A stretch of 64,000 nt of DNA. Origin: DAOPKN01 sp035391225 (lineage in GTDB: Bacteria > Thermotogota > Thermotogae > MWEM01). The notes under the pieces are model-generated. The model saw nothing but the letters and a program-made list of their open reading frames with translations. It ran no database searches and was not told where the DNA came from. Below, piece after piece: positions 32,896 through 41,016 of this stretch; position 1 is the stretch's first letter, and every line of letters begins with the position of its first letter. The stretch spans positions 3,200 to 67,199 of the forward strand of contig DAOPKN010000011.1 in the NCBI GenBank assembly GCA_035391225.1, read 5' to 3'. Position numbers and translations under genes: made by a program.

Positions 32896-34062
32896 TCAGC
32901 GAAGAGCGGAGCGGTAAATCGCAAGGGCATCCTGCCAATCCAACTTCTTGAAATTCCCCGTGCTCTTGTACTCGATGAACTTCTTGGCCATCTCCTCCAA
33001 GCGATCACCCGGAAGTCCCGCATCCGCAAACGAAACGGGCATGCCAATGGATTGCAAGAACGCCTTGTAGCGCGCAATACCTTCCAGGATCGTGGCGTCT
33101 GGATCGAAAAAGTCGGGTTCCACGTCCCAAACCCTTTGGGCAAACTGCAGGAAGCGTTCCCGGTTCTCAGGGTACACGTATCGCATCCAGGCGGGGAACA
33201 GGATGGCAAGCCCCGCACCGTGTGCAATGTCGTACAGGGCGCTGATCTCGTGTTCCATCCCGTGCGTGGCCCAGTCGCTTTGGCGCCCGGTGTCGAGCAG
33301 GTCATTGTGTGCGAGGGTTCCCGCCCACATGATCTCCGCCCTTGCGTCGTAGTCGCGGGGGTTTTGCAGCACTTTCGGAGCGTTACGAATAATGGTCTTC
33401 ATGGTGGCTTCGCACAGCCGATCCGTGAGATCGGTGTGGTCCGTTTGCGTGAAGTACCGCTCGAACACGTGCGCCAGCATATCGGTGATCCCCGCCGCCG
33501 TCTGGTAGGGAGGAAGGGTGAAGGTGAGTTCCGGGTTCATAATGGCAAACTTGGGGCGAAGAAGGAGGCCGCCGAACGAGCGCTTGCGCTTGTCTTCCTC
33601 ACGCGAAAGAACGGTTCCTGCGCTTGTTTCGCTACCCGCTGCGGGGATGGTCAAAACCACACCCAGCCCCAAGGCGTCTTTCAATTCCGCCTTCCCCTCG
33701 TAGAAATCCCACACGTCCCCCTGGTAGGGAACACCCGCGGCAATAGCCTTGGCGGAATCGATCACGCTGCCGCCTCCCACCGCGAGCAGAAACGAAATGC
33801 CTTCCTTGCGGCATATCTCGATTCCTTCGTGCACCAACGAAAGCCGGGGATTGGGCACAACACCTCCCAGTTCCACCACCTGCACGTTGGCTTCCCGCAA
33901 CGATTCCATCACCTGGTCGTACAGCCCTGTCCTCTTGATGCTCCCGGAACCGTAATGGAGCAACACCTTTTTCGCGTACAAGGCGGTTTGCGCACCCACC
34001 TGGGACTGCGTACCCTTGCCAAACAGGATGCGCGTGGCGTTTTCAAACGTGAAATTCTGCAT
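32896..34062 (-). CDS. Iron-containing alcohol dehydrogenase (butanol-dehydrogenase type)
   Basis: A 388-residue NAD(P)-dependent group-III alcohol dehydrogenase. The NAD loop LLAVGGGSVIDSAKAIAAG (residues about 92-110) and metal ligands in ITDMLAHVFERYF, HGMEHEISALYD and IAHGAGLAILFP are visible (Asp and three His). BDH-like proteins reduce butyraldehyde and other aldehydes, fitting fermentation. ATG at 34062 follows GGGAGG. It stands alone upstream of the DUF4382 unit. The exact substrate is uncertain. Confidence 0.92.
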   Translation of the reverse strand: MQNFTFENATRILFGKGTQSQVGAQTALYAKKVLLHYGSGSIKRTGLYDQVMESLREANVQVVELGGVVPNPRLSLVHEGIEICRKEGISFLLAVGGGSVIDSAKAIAAGVPYQGDVWDFYEGKAELKDALGLGVVLTIPAAGSETSAGTVLSREEDKRKRSFGGLLLRPKFAIMNPELTFTLPPYQTAAGITDMLAHVFERYFTQTDHTDLTDRLCEATMKTIIRNAPKVLQNPRDYDARAEIMWAGTLAHNDLLDTGRQSDWATHGMEHEISALYDIAHGAGLAILFPAWMRYVYPENRERFLQFAQRVWDVEPDFFDPDATILEGIARYKAFLQSIGMPVSFADAGLPGDRLEEMAKKFIEYKSTGNFKKLDWQDALAIYRSALR

Positions 34063-34170
34063 TTTTCCTCCCGTTTTTTCCCCCGGGTATTCCGGGGTTG
34101 GTTTCTTTACCAGACGCAACGGCAAAAGCGTTGTTCCGCTTTCGGTGTTACGAAACGGTACCAATCGATG

Positions 34171-34179
34171 TGGTATAAT
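34171..34179 (+). promoter_or_regulatory. Extended -10 promoter of the ABC-2-like permease gene
   Basis: TGG followed by TATAAT (34174-34179), 32 nt before the GTG at 34212. The -35 is weak. Confidence 0.6.
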
Positions 34180-34211
34180 GCTCGTCGAAGAGTGAGGGGA
34201 GGGGGATACAC

Positions 34212-34988
34212 GTGGGGGTTTTGCGTTTCCTGGGCCACAAGTACAAGGACCTGTTTTTCAACCCGGTGGTGGGGGTTTTCTACCTGTTTTACCCGTTGGT
34301 GATCGTGGGGATACTGGGGTTCATCATTGGGAATACCCCGAATTTCCTGTTTAAGGGCATGGGTTTCGTCGATTTCACCACCCCGGGAGTGCTGTCCATC
34401 GTACTTGCCCTCAACGGGCTGGTGCTGCTTCCCATGGACTCCTCCTGCATGTACGCGGTGTTACCCTCCAGCAAGAATGTTTCCTACCGCACGCGTATCA
34501 TCGGCCTGTGGATCTTCCACCTCTCGCTTTCGGCAGCCAGTATCCTGGTGATGTACGTTTTCGGCAGGCTGTTTTACGGCATACGCGCACCGCGCGACCT
34601 TCCCCTGACCATCGCGGCCTGCCTGCTGTCTGCGGCGGTGTTCGAGCAGATGGGATTCATTCTCACGGGCTGGCTGAAGAAACCCCAAACCATGCTGGTG
34701 CTCGGTTTCTGCCTCTTCCTCCTTTTCGCGGTGTTCGGGCTGGTGGTTTCCACCTTCGGGGATATCTCGGTACTCAAACCCTTTCTGCACGACAACGCGA
34801 AAGCCTTTGCCGGCTGGCTGCCCATTCACTACTCCATCCAACTGCTGTCCTCCAGCTGGCAGGGACTCAAACTGAACCATCTCACCCAAGCCTGGTTGGT
34901 GCTGGCCGGTCTCACCGCAGGGCTTTTCGCCGTGGATTTCTTCCTGCGCCCCCTGCGCAATGGCTATTCCAAGAAAACTCAACCGTAG
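34212..34988 (+). CDS. ABC-2-type transporter permease-like membrane protein
   Basis: A 258-residue protein with six membrane spans (first at residues about 16-38) and the usual ABC-2 order: N-terminal LGHKYKDLFFNPVVG, then spans with the loop MDSSCMYAVLPSSKNVSYR, a segment also seen in bacterial export permeases. No ATPase gene adjoins it, so the pair must be completed from elsewhere or it works differently. GTG at 34212 follows GAGGGGAGGGGG. Its 3' end overlaps the convergent sugar transferase gene by 10 nt. Confidence 0.7.
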   Translation: MGVLRFLGHKYKDLFFNPVVGVFYLFYPLVIVGILGFIIGNTPNFLFKGMGFVDFTTPGVLSIVLALNGLVLLPMDSSCMYAVLPSSKNVSYRTRIIGLWIFHLSLSAASILVMYVFGRLFYGIRAPRDLPLTIAACLLSAAVFEQMGFILTGWLKKPQTMLVLGFCLFLLFAVFGLVVSTFGDISVLKPFLHDNAKAFAGWLPIHYSIQLLSSSWQGLKLNHLTQAWLVLAGLTAGLFAVDFFLRPLRNGYSKKTQP

Positions 34989-35575
34989 ATTCCTTTGCGC
35001 CGTACCACGAGAATCAACGTCTTCCAAAAGATCTTCCAGTCCAGGGCAAGCGACCATTTTTCCACGTACGCAACGTCGAAAGGAAAGCGCTCCTCCCAGG
35101 GAATCTCGTTGCGCCCGTTCACCTGTGCCAGCCCCGTCATACCCGGACGCATCCCAAAGCGCACCTTCACGCTTTCCGGGTACTCCGTGCAGCGATAGGG
35201 GAAAAAAGTGAGTGGGGGGCGTGGCCCGATGAAACTCATGTCCCCCTTGAGAATGTTCCACAACTGGGGAAGCTCGTCCAGGCTCGTTTTGCGCAAGAAC
35301 CTTCCCACCCGCGTGATGCGCTCGTCTCCCTGGCCCACGTGAATCCCCGCCCCTTTGTGTTCGGCGTTGGGAACCATGCTGCGGAACTTGACGATCTCGA
35401 ACACCCGGCAATCCTTTCCCAAACGTTGCTGGCGGAAAAACACCCCGCCCCCGTCCTCCCCGCGAATCCACAGCGAGAACAGCAAGAACAGGGGGGAAAA
35501 GAGCAACAGGAGAAACAGGGAAAACAACACGTCCAGCCCGCGCTTGAGTGCAAGGCTGGCCCGCATGCCTTTCAC
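34979..35575 (-). CDS. Undecaprenyl-phosphate sugar phosphotransferase (short, EpsL/WcaJ C-terminal type)
   Basis: Transfers a sugar 1-phosphate to undecaprenyl phosphate, the first step of an exopolysaccharide or O-antigen chain. The 198-residue protein has one N-terminal re-entrant or membrane helix ([20 protein letters not shown]) and the catalytic block: [41 protein letters not shown] and [13 protein letters not shown]. It lacks the extra N-terminal spans of full-length WcaJ, which is normal for the short class. GTG at 35575 is chosen for GGGGAG just upstream. It lies 13 nt after the fibronectin lipoprotein gene, likely one transcript. Confidence 0.9.
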   Translation of the reverse strand: MKGMRASLALKRGLDVLFSLFLLLLFSPLFLLFSLWIRGEDGGGVFFRQQRLGKDCRVFEIVKFRSMVPNAEHKGAGIHVGQGDERITRVGRFLRKTSLDELPQLWNILKGDMSFIGPRPPLTFFPYRCTEYPESVKVRFGMRPGMTGLAQVNGRNEIPWEERFPFDVAYVEKWSLALDWKIFWKTLILVVRRKGIYG

Positions 35576-35588
35576 GCCCACTCCCCGC

Positions 35589-37562
35589 TCAAGGAAGCGA
35601 AACGGTGGTAAAGGACCAGTCTGGCCCGGTTGTGCTGTCCTTTCCATCGTCGGCCACCACTTTCCAAAAGTACGTCTCACCGGCGCGTAACTCCTCCAGG
35701 AGGCAGGAAGTGGCCGAAACGCTGGTGGGAGAAGCGTACAGGGAAGTATCCGTGGCACAGTACACCTCGTAAGACAACGTGTCTCCCGCATCCAGATCGG
35801 AACATTCCCAGCTCAAGGTGAGCGATGTGGCTACGTCCGTCGCTCCGTCCTGTGGATCGGGGTTGGTGGGTTGGTTCGGCGGATTGTTCGGGGCTGCTTC
35901 GGTGGTAAAGGACCACACCGCGCTGGAAGTGGTGGCCCGCAAGCCCGATGCCTTGCCGTCATCCGCCACGACCTTCCAGTAGTAGCGCGTGGCATGCGCC
36001 AATGTCCCGGGATCGTAGGAAGTGGAAGTCACCTGGGCGGGGGCTGGCCAGTTGGAAGAACTCGTGGAAAGGTATACCCGGTAGGAAAGCGTATCGTGAT
36101 CCGGATCCGAGCAGTTCCAGGACAGCGTGGTATCCACGCTCACCCCCTGGGCCAGGTTGGCGGGCTGCGGGTTCGAAGGAGCAGCCGGGGGTTCGTTGGG
36201 AGGTGCGGAGGTGGAAAAACGGAAGACCGCACTGGTCGCTACCGCGCGCGCACCCATTTCCTGGCCATCATCCGCGCTCACCTGCCAGCGGTACTCCGAA
36301 TCGTAGTCCAAGTTCGAAAGCGCCAACTCCGGCTGCGTCAAGCCTTCTTCCAGCAATTCCAGGGAGTGGTCTCCCTTTGCCATCCATACGCTGTATTCCA
36401 GGGCATCACCATCCGCATCGCTGGCGCTCCATTGCAGCGTGAGTTCCACGGGCTGTGCGGTGGCGCCATCTTCCGGGAGGATGGCTTGTAAGGCAGTTGG
36501 CGTGGCGTTGGAAGCACGTAACGTCCACTCCGGGCTTACCGAGAACCCCCCGTACTCGTCGCGGGCAACTACCACCCAGGCGTACTCCCTGCCGGGCTGG
36601 AAAGGTTGCAGGGGTTGGAAACGTGTTTCTTCCAAATCGCTTCCGGCACGCACGTACGCTCGCCCGTCTCGGGAAAAACGTGTGTCCCCTTGGGCTTGGC
36701 TTCCATCGCTCACGTACACGTCGTACACCAGTGCATCCCCATCCGGATCCCGCGCCGCGGACCAACCGAGGAAAGCATCCGCGTCCACGTGCACCTGGCC
36801 ATCCCCCGGTTGGGGGGTGGACACGGCAGAGGGAGGCTGGTTGTCGCCGGTGAAGAAAAAGTGCCCCACTTCCACCTGCGCGTCGTGCTCGTCGCGCGCG
36901 TGGATCCAGCCCTCGTACAAAGTATGTGTTCCGAAACCCGGGACGCGCAGCGAAAGCTGGGAAGTGGTGGTGGAATACTCTTGGAAAACCCGCGCTTGTG
37001 CCATTTGTTCCGGGTTTTCATCGATGCGAATGTCGTAGAAAATGGGGGCTGCAGCATTCTCGGGGTTTTCAAAGCGGGGCCAGTTCAGTTCAATTCCTTC
37101 TCCCCCCGTGGTGTTCACCAAGTACTGGCTTTCCACGGAGTTCCCTTGTGCCTCCACGGGAAGCGGGAAATCTCCCACGGTAAACGACCAGCGATCCGAG
37201 CGGCTCATCCTCTTTCCGGGGTCCACCGACATCACCCGCCACCACCAGGTGCCCTCCGAAAGATCGTGCAACTGGATGCTCCGGGTTTCCGTGGCATCCA
37301 CGAAAACGTCCCCGGAATGGATCACGTTGGTGGCAAAAAGGATCACGTACTGCACCGGATCACCGTCCAGGTCCACCGAAACGTTCCAGCGAAGCGTGGG
37401 GTCGTTTTCCACACCCGTGGCACCGTTCGCGGGTTCGATCAAAAGCGGACGGGTGGGAGGGAAGTTGTTGGCGTTGGGATCGGGCCCGGGAGCCGCGCAA
37501 CTGGGAAGAAAAAGGAGTATAATCAAAAAAAAGAGAAACCCAAGTATTGTTTTCCGTTTCAT
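35589..37562 (-). CDS. Fibronectin type III repeat lipoprotein
   Basis: A 657-residue surface lipoprotein. Signal peptide with lipobox FLPSC (residues about 18-22), then about six fibronectin-III-like or Ig-like repeats. Repeats share a pattern PxNGATGV...TLxWxxSDxDGD...YxVYxxx...LxxxTxYxWKVVADDGK...WSFTT; the last two repeats are the most alike. No catalytic domain is seen, so it is probably a binding or spacer protein at the outer surface. ATG at 37562 follows GGAGGTGG. The sugar transferase downstream suggests a link to surface polysaccharide, but that is inference. Confidence 0.85.
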   Translation of the reverse strand: MKRKTILGFLFFLIILLFLPSCAAPGPDPNANNFPPTRPLLIEPANGATGVENDPTLRWNVSVDLDGDPVQYVILFATNVIHSGDVFVDATETRSIQLHDLSEGTWWWRVMSVDPGKRMSRSDRWSFTVGDFPLPVEAQGNSVESQYLVNTTGGEGIELNWPRFENPENAAAPIFYDIRIDENPEQMAQARVFQEYSTTTSQLSLRVPGFGTHTLYEGWIHARDEHDAQVEVGHFFFTGDNQPPSAVSTPQPGDGQVHVDADAFLGWSAARDPDGDALVYDVYVSDGSQAQGDTRFSRDGRAYVRAGSDLEETRFQPLQPFQPGREYAWVVVARDEYGGFSVSPEWTLRASNATPTALQAILPEDGATAQPVELTLQWSASDADGDALEYSVWMAKGDHSLELLEEGLTQPELALSNLDYDSEYRWQVSADDGQEMGARAVATSAVFRFSTSAPPNEPPAAPSNPQPANLAQGVSVDTTLSWNCSDPDHDTLSYRVYLSTSSSNWPAPAQVTSTSYDPGTLAHATRYYWKVVADDGKASGLRATTSSAVWSFTTEAAPNNPPNQPTNPDPQDGATDVATSLTLSWECSDLDAGDTLSYEVYCATDTSLYASPTSVSATSCLLEELRAGETYFWKVVADDGKDSTTGPDWSFTTVSLP

Positions 37563-37596
37563 CGTAGCCACCTCCGAGAAAAACGCATCATTGGGT

Positions 37597-37605
37597 ATTA
37601 TAGCA
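37597..37605 (-). promoter_or_regulatory. Extended -10 promoter of the fibronectin lipoprotein gene
   Basis: On the - strand TGC precedes TATAAT (37597-37602), about 35 nt before the ATG at 37562. Confidence 0.6.
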
Positions 37606-37646
37606 AATTTGCACGCTACGGGGAAAAAAACGAGGAGGTTTGGAGT

Positions 37647-38273
37647 ATGAAACCAATTGGCCGGTACTTTCTCCTGTTACCGCTCTTGCTGTCCGCCACC
37701 CTTTGGGGGCACAAAGTGGTGGAAAGCAACATCGTGCACGATTCCTTCGAAAAAGCCCTTTTCCTCGACCAACCCGATGTCTCGCAAATCGCCTACCACA
37801 TCTTTTCGGAACAATCCGCGCAGTTTTGGATGTGCTTTGAAACCGTTCCCGGGGAACCCATCGACCTGGTGCTGAGCGTGCCTGTCCTTTCCGAACTCAA
37901 GGATTTCAAACCCGTTGCCTGGCTACTCTCTCCCTCGTTTCCCACGGACCTTTCTCCCACACCAGGGGTAAGCCTTTCCTCCCTTTTCCCGGATCTTCCC
38001 TCGCACTGGGGAATCCAATCCTTCGTGACCCGTGGGAACCCGGTGGAATTCTTCCACGAGCCGTTCTCCAACACCGACTCGTGGTTCTTGCTCCGCCTCT
38101 CCTTCACACCTGTCCAGCAGGAAATCGTGTACGTGGTCGTGACGCCCGAACCCGGCAAACCCGTGGAAGGACGGGTGGGTTTGGCCATAGGAAAGAAAGA
38201 GAAATTCGGGTTGCGGGATATCCTTGCCCTGGGACGCTGGATCAAAATCATCCGCGAATTCCACGCACCGTAG
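37647..38273 (+). CDS. Exported protein of unknown function
   Basis: A 208-residue protein with a signal peptide (residues 4-21), probably periplasmic or surface-bound. The rest is beta-rich with many Pro/Phe/Ser and no motif I recognise. ATG at 37647 lies behind GAGGAGG. It is divergent from the fibronectin lipoprotein gene and ends 1 nt from the convergent murG, with no terminator between. Confidence 0.72.
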   Translation: MKPIGRYFLLLPLLLSATLWGHKVVESNIVHDSFEKALFLDQPDVSQIAYHIFSEQSAQFWMCFETVPGEPIDLVLSVPVLSELKDFKPVAWLLSPSFPTDLSPTPGVSLSSLFPDLPSHWGIQSFVTRGNPVEFFHEPFSNTDSWFLLRLSFTPVQQEIVYVVVTPEPGKPVEGRVGLAIGKKEKFGLRDILALGRWIKIIREFHAP

Positions 38274-38274
38274 G

Positions 38275-39384
38275 TTACGCTTGGCTCTGTGCATGTGCGA
38301 TGGAAAGGGTGATTTCTTCAAAAATGCGGTGCGCGGGGTTTTGAAGAGGGCGCAGTTCCTTGAGTTGGAAGCGCATGGACTGTGAAATTTTCTTGTCCAA
38401 AAGCATTTGCAGCTTGCGCCCGATGGCTTCCACGCTGGCTTCCTTTTCTTCCAGGAAAAAACCGGCCCGGTTCTTCTCCAGGGAAATGGCATTGATCAGC
38501 TGGTGGTTTTCCGCGGCTCCCGACCAAGGAATGATGAGTGCCGGAACGCCGTACGCGATGATTTCTGCCACGGTGGTGGCTCCTCCCCGGGCCACGACCG
38601 CATCCGCCGCAGAAAGGTACAAGTGCATATCCTCGATGAAGGAAAAGGGGTGCACGAACTCGAATTCCCGCAAACGATGGAGGGTTTGCTCGTTTCCACA
38701 CGAATGCAAGAACTCCATTTCGTGGTTTTCCCCCGAGAAATGGCGGTACAGCTCCATCATCCGGTCGTTGATGAAATCCGATCCCCCGCTTCCGCCGGTC
38801 ACCAGGATGATTTTCTTGTTGGGGTTCAACCCCAGCGCTTCGAAGATCTTGCGGTCCCTGTTTTCCACATTCCGAACGGGGTTTCCCGTGTGCAGGATCT
38901 TGTGGGCCAGGTGTTCACCGAAGTCGCGGGAACTCTCCGGGAAACTGGTGAAGATGCGTGTGCACCGCTTTCCGACCACCCGGTTGGCTTTTCCCGCAAT
39001 GGCATTTTGTTCGTGCACGAACGTGGGAACGGTGAGCCGCTGGCTCATGAGCCCCACGGGCACCGAAACGTACCCCCCCGTGATGAAACTGAAATCCGGG
39101 GAGAAACCTTCCAGCTCCCGTTTACAAACGCGCATGGCACGCCAAAGGCGCATGGCCACCTTGAGATTCCCCGGGGAATACAGCGGGCGGATGAGCCCCC
39201 CCACATCCAGCTTCACGATGCGGGCATGCGGAAAAAGGCGCACGATTTCCCGGTTTTCCAACCCGTGCGGGGTGGCAAAGTACAGCACCTCCACGTTTTC
39301 CTTTTGTTGCATGAAGTACTCCAGCACGGCCACCGCGGGGTAAATATGCCCCCCCGTAACCCCTCCGGCTACTGCAATTCGCAA
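38275..39384 (-). CDS. murG: MurG-type UDP-GlcNAc:lipid I N-acetylglucosaminyltransferase
   Basis: Makes lipid II at the inner face of the membrane. The 369-residue GT-B protein has AVAGGVTGGHIYPAVAV at the N-terminus (usual form GGTGGHxxPA), FITGGYVSVPVG, FVHEQNAIAGKANRV, VTGGSGGSDFIND and the sugar-binding ARGGATTVAEIIAYGVPALIIP with ENHQ. TTG at 39384 is used; GAGGGGG lies about 6 nt upstream. The gene is outside a dcw cell-wall cluster, last in a helicase-UDG-permease unit, which is unusual. A second murG elsewhere is possible. Confidence 0.88.
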   Translation of the reverse strand: MRIAVAGGVTGGHIYPAVAVLEYFMQQKENVEVLYFATPHGLENREIVRLFPHARIVKLDVGGLIRPLYSPGNLKVAMRLWRAMRVCKRELEGFSPDFSFITGGYVSVPVGLMSQRLTVPTFVHEQNAIAGKANRVVGKRCTRIFTSFPESSRDFGEHLAHKILHTGNPVRNVENRDRKIFEALGLNPNKKIILVTGGSGGSDFINDRMMELYRHFSGENHEMEFLHSCGNEQTLHRLREFEFVHPFSFIEDMHLYLSAADAVVARGGATTVAEIIAYGVPALIIPWSGAAENHQLINAISLEKNRAGFFLEEKEASVEAIGRKLQMLLDKKISQSMRFQLKELRPLQNPAHRIFEEITLSIAHAQSQA

Positions 39385-39410
39385 ATCGAATCCCCCTCTA
39401 TTTTGAACTC

Positions 39411-40445
39411 CTACAACCTCTTGAACATTTCCTGCACGTACTGTGACCAGAAATTCCGGAAAAAGATCAGGAGAGGAATGGCCAGCAAAACCCCCACGAC
39501 ACCGAAAAATGCTCCACACAGGAAAATGGCCACAACGATGGCAAACCAGTTCAGCTTCATTCGCTGCCCCTGGATACGCGGTGCCAGAACCCAGCTTTCC
39601 AACTGGTTCACGACCACCAGCACGATAATGACCTTGATGACCCCTCCAAACGAGCCATGCGTGAACCCCAGCAGAAGGGAAGGAATGGATGCCACGAAAA
39701 CCCCCACGAACGGAATGAAGTTCGTGATGCCCGAAAGGAATCCCAGAAAAAGCGAGTACGGAACACCCGAGAGGAACATACCCACACCCACCAACGTCCC
39801 CACGGTAACGGCGATGATGACCTGGCCACCGATAAAATGGCGGATATCCCGGTAGTAGTCTTTCATGAACGCGATGGCCTTTGCCCGCGTGGAGGCGGGG
39901 AAGAAACGCCAGATATTCCCTTTCAAAATGGGAGTCAAGGCGGTGAAGTAAGAAGCGGTCACGATGAACAGCAACGTGGCGGTCATGGCGTTTGGGATAT
40001 TTTGGATGATCCAGTTGATGATGTTCACCCCAAACTCCGAGAAACGGGTAACCAGGTCAGAGGTAAAATTCTCCACCCATTCAATCACCTTGGGGTCGAT
40101 GCGGGTATTTTCCCCCATCATGTTGAGCTGCAGGTCTTCCGCGGCCTGGGTGATCATGGGGAAGATCTTTTTCCCCTCATCCAGCAGGATCGGGATCACC
40201 TGGTAAAAGGCGTAGGCCATCAGCGAAAAGATCACCAGCGAGGAGATCACCGTGGCCAACTTGAACGATACCCCCTTGATCCGGCTCAAGAAATTGGCGG
40301 GAACCTCGATGATGAGCGAAAGGTACCAGCCAAACAACAGGGCTCCCATCACCGTGGCGGTCAACTTGTACAGCAGGAAAAACCCGAAAAAATAGACCAG
40401 AAACACCCAGAAACTCGGGTCAATTTTCTTCTCGGTAGGTGTCAT
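39411..40445 (-). CDS. AI-2E family membrane transporter
   Basis: A 344-residue polytopic protein with seven or eight spans and the family features: a paired N-terminal hydrophobic hairpin, a soluble middle section (residues about 80-140) and the conserved C-terminal GITNFIPFVGVFVASIPSLLLG and LAPRIQGQRMKLN. Family members have been linked to AI-2 export or Na+/H+ exchange; the substrate here is unknown. ATG at 40445 follows GAGGAGG and overlaps the UDG gene by 26 nt. murG follows after 26 nt. Confidence 0.88.
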   Translation of the reverse strand: MTPTEKKIDPSFWVFLVYFFGFFLLYKLTATVMGALLFGWYLSLIIEVPANFLSRIKGVSFKLATVISSLVIFSLMAYAFYQVIPILLDEGKKIFPMITQAAEDLQLNMMGENTRIDPKVIEWVENFTSDLVTRFSEFGVNIINWIIQNIPNAMTATLLFIVTASYFTALTPILKGNIWRFFPASTRAKAIAFMKDYYRDIRHFIGGQVIIAVTVGTLVGVGMFLSGVPYSLFLGFLSGITNFIPFVGVFVASIPSLLLGFTHGSFGGVIKVIIVLVVVNQLESWVLAPRIQGQRMKLNWFAIVVAIFLCGAFFGVVGVLLAIPLLIFFRNFWSQYVQEMFKRL

Positions 40446-41016
40446 ACAGCCTCCTCACTTCCTGGATATCCTTCCAGGTAAGAAACTTCGGGGAACCCGG
40501 GGCCTTTGATGCGTTGCGCAATAGGTAGCTGGGATGGAACATGGGAAAGATCTCCATCCCCCCCTTGTAGGGAAGCTTCACCCCACGCTGCCGGGTAATG
40601 CGCACGTTTTTATCCTGCAACAGGAAAGACAAGGGAGCGGATCCCAGCGTGACGATGAGACGTGGCTGCAGGATGCAAAGCTGCGCTTGCAAGAAGGGAA
40701 AACACGTTTCCATTTCCGCAAACGTAGGGGTACGGTTTTGCGGGGGACGGCACTTCACGATGTTCGTGATGTACACGTCCTCCCGGCGCAAGGAAACCGC
40801 TTTCAAGATTTCCACCAGGAGGTTCCCCGCCTTTCCCACGAATGGGCGGCCGCTTTTGTCTTCCTCCGCGCCGGGACCTTCCCCCACGAACACGATGGGA
40901 CTTTGGAGATCTCCCTCCCCGGGTACGGGATGGTTGCGCTGCTCAAACAGCGGGCAACGCGAACATTGCTGCACTTTTTCCTCCACTTCTTTCATCAGGG
41001 AGTATCGGTCGGACAA
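40420..41016 (-). CDS. Type-4 uracil-DNA glycosylase (4Fe-4S)
   Basis: Removes uracil from DNA. The 198-residue protein has the family-4 motif GEGPGAEEDKSGRPFVGKAG (residues about 45-64), the HPSYLLR motif near the end, and Cys pairs CSRC (residues 18-21) with later Cys that hold the iron-sulfur cluster. TTG at 41016 is supported by GGAGGTG 5 nt upstream and lies inside the end of the helicase gene (22-nt overlap), so translation is coupled. Family-4 UDGs are common in thermophiles and anaerobes. Confidence 0.93.
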   Translation of the reverse strand: MSDRYSLMKEVEEKVQQCSRCPLFEQRNHPVPGEGDLQSPIVFVGEGPGAEEDKSGRPFVGKAGNLLVEILKAVSLRREDVYITNIVKCRPPQNRTPTFAEMETCFPFLQAQLCILQPRLIVTLGSAPLSFLLQDKNVRITRQRGVKLPYKGGMEIFPMFHPSYLLRNASKAPGSPKFLTWKDIQEVRRLYDTYREEN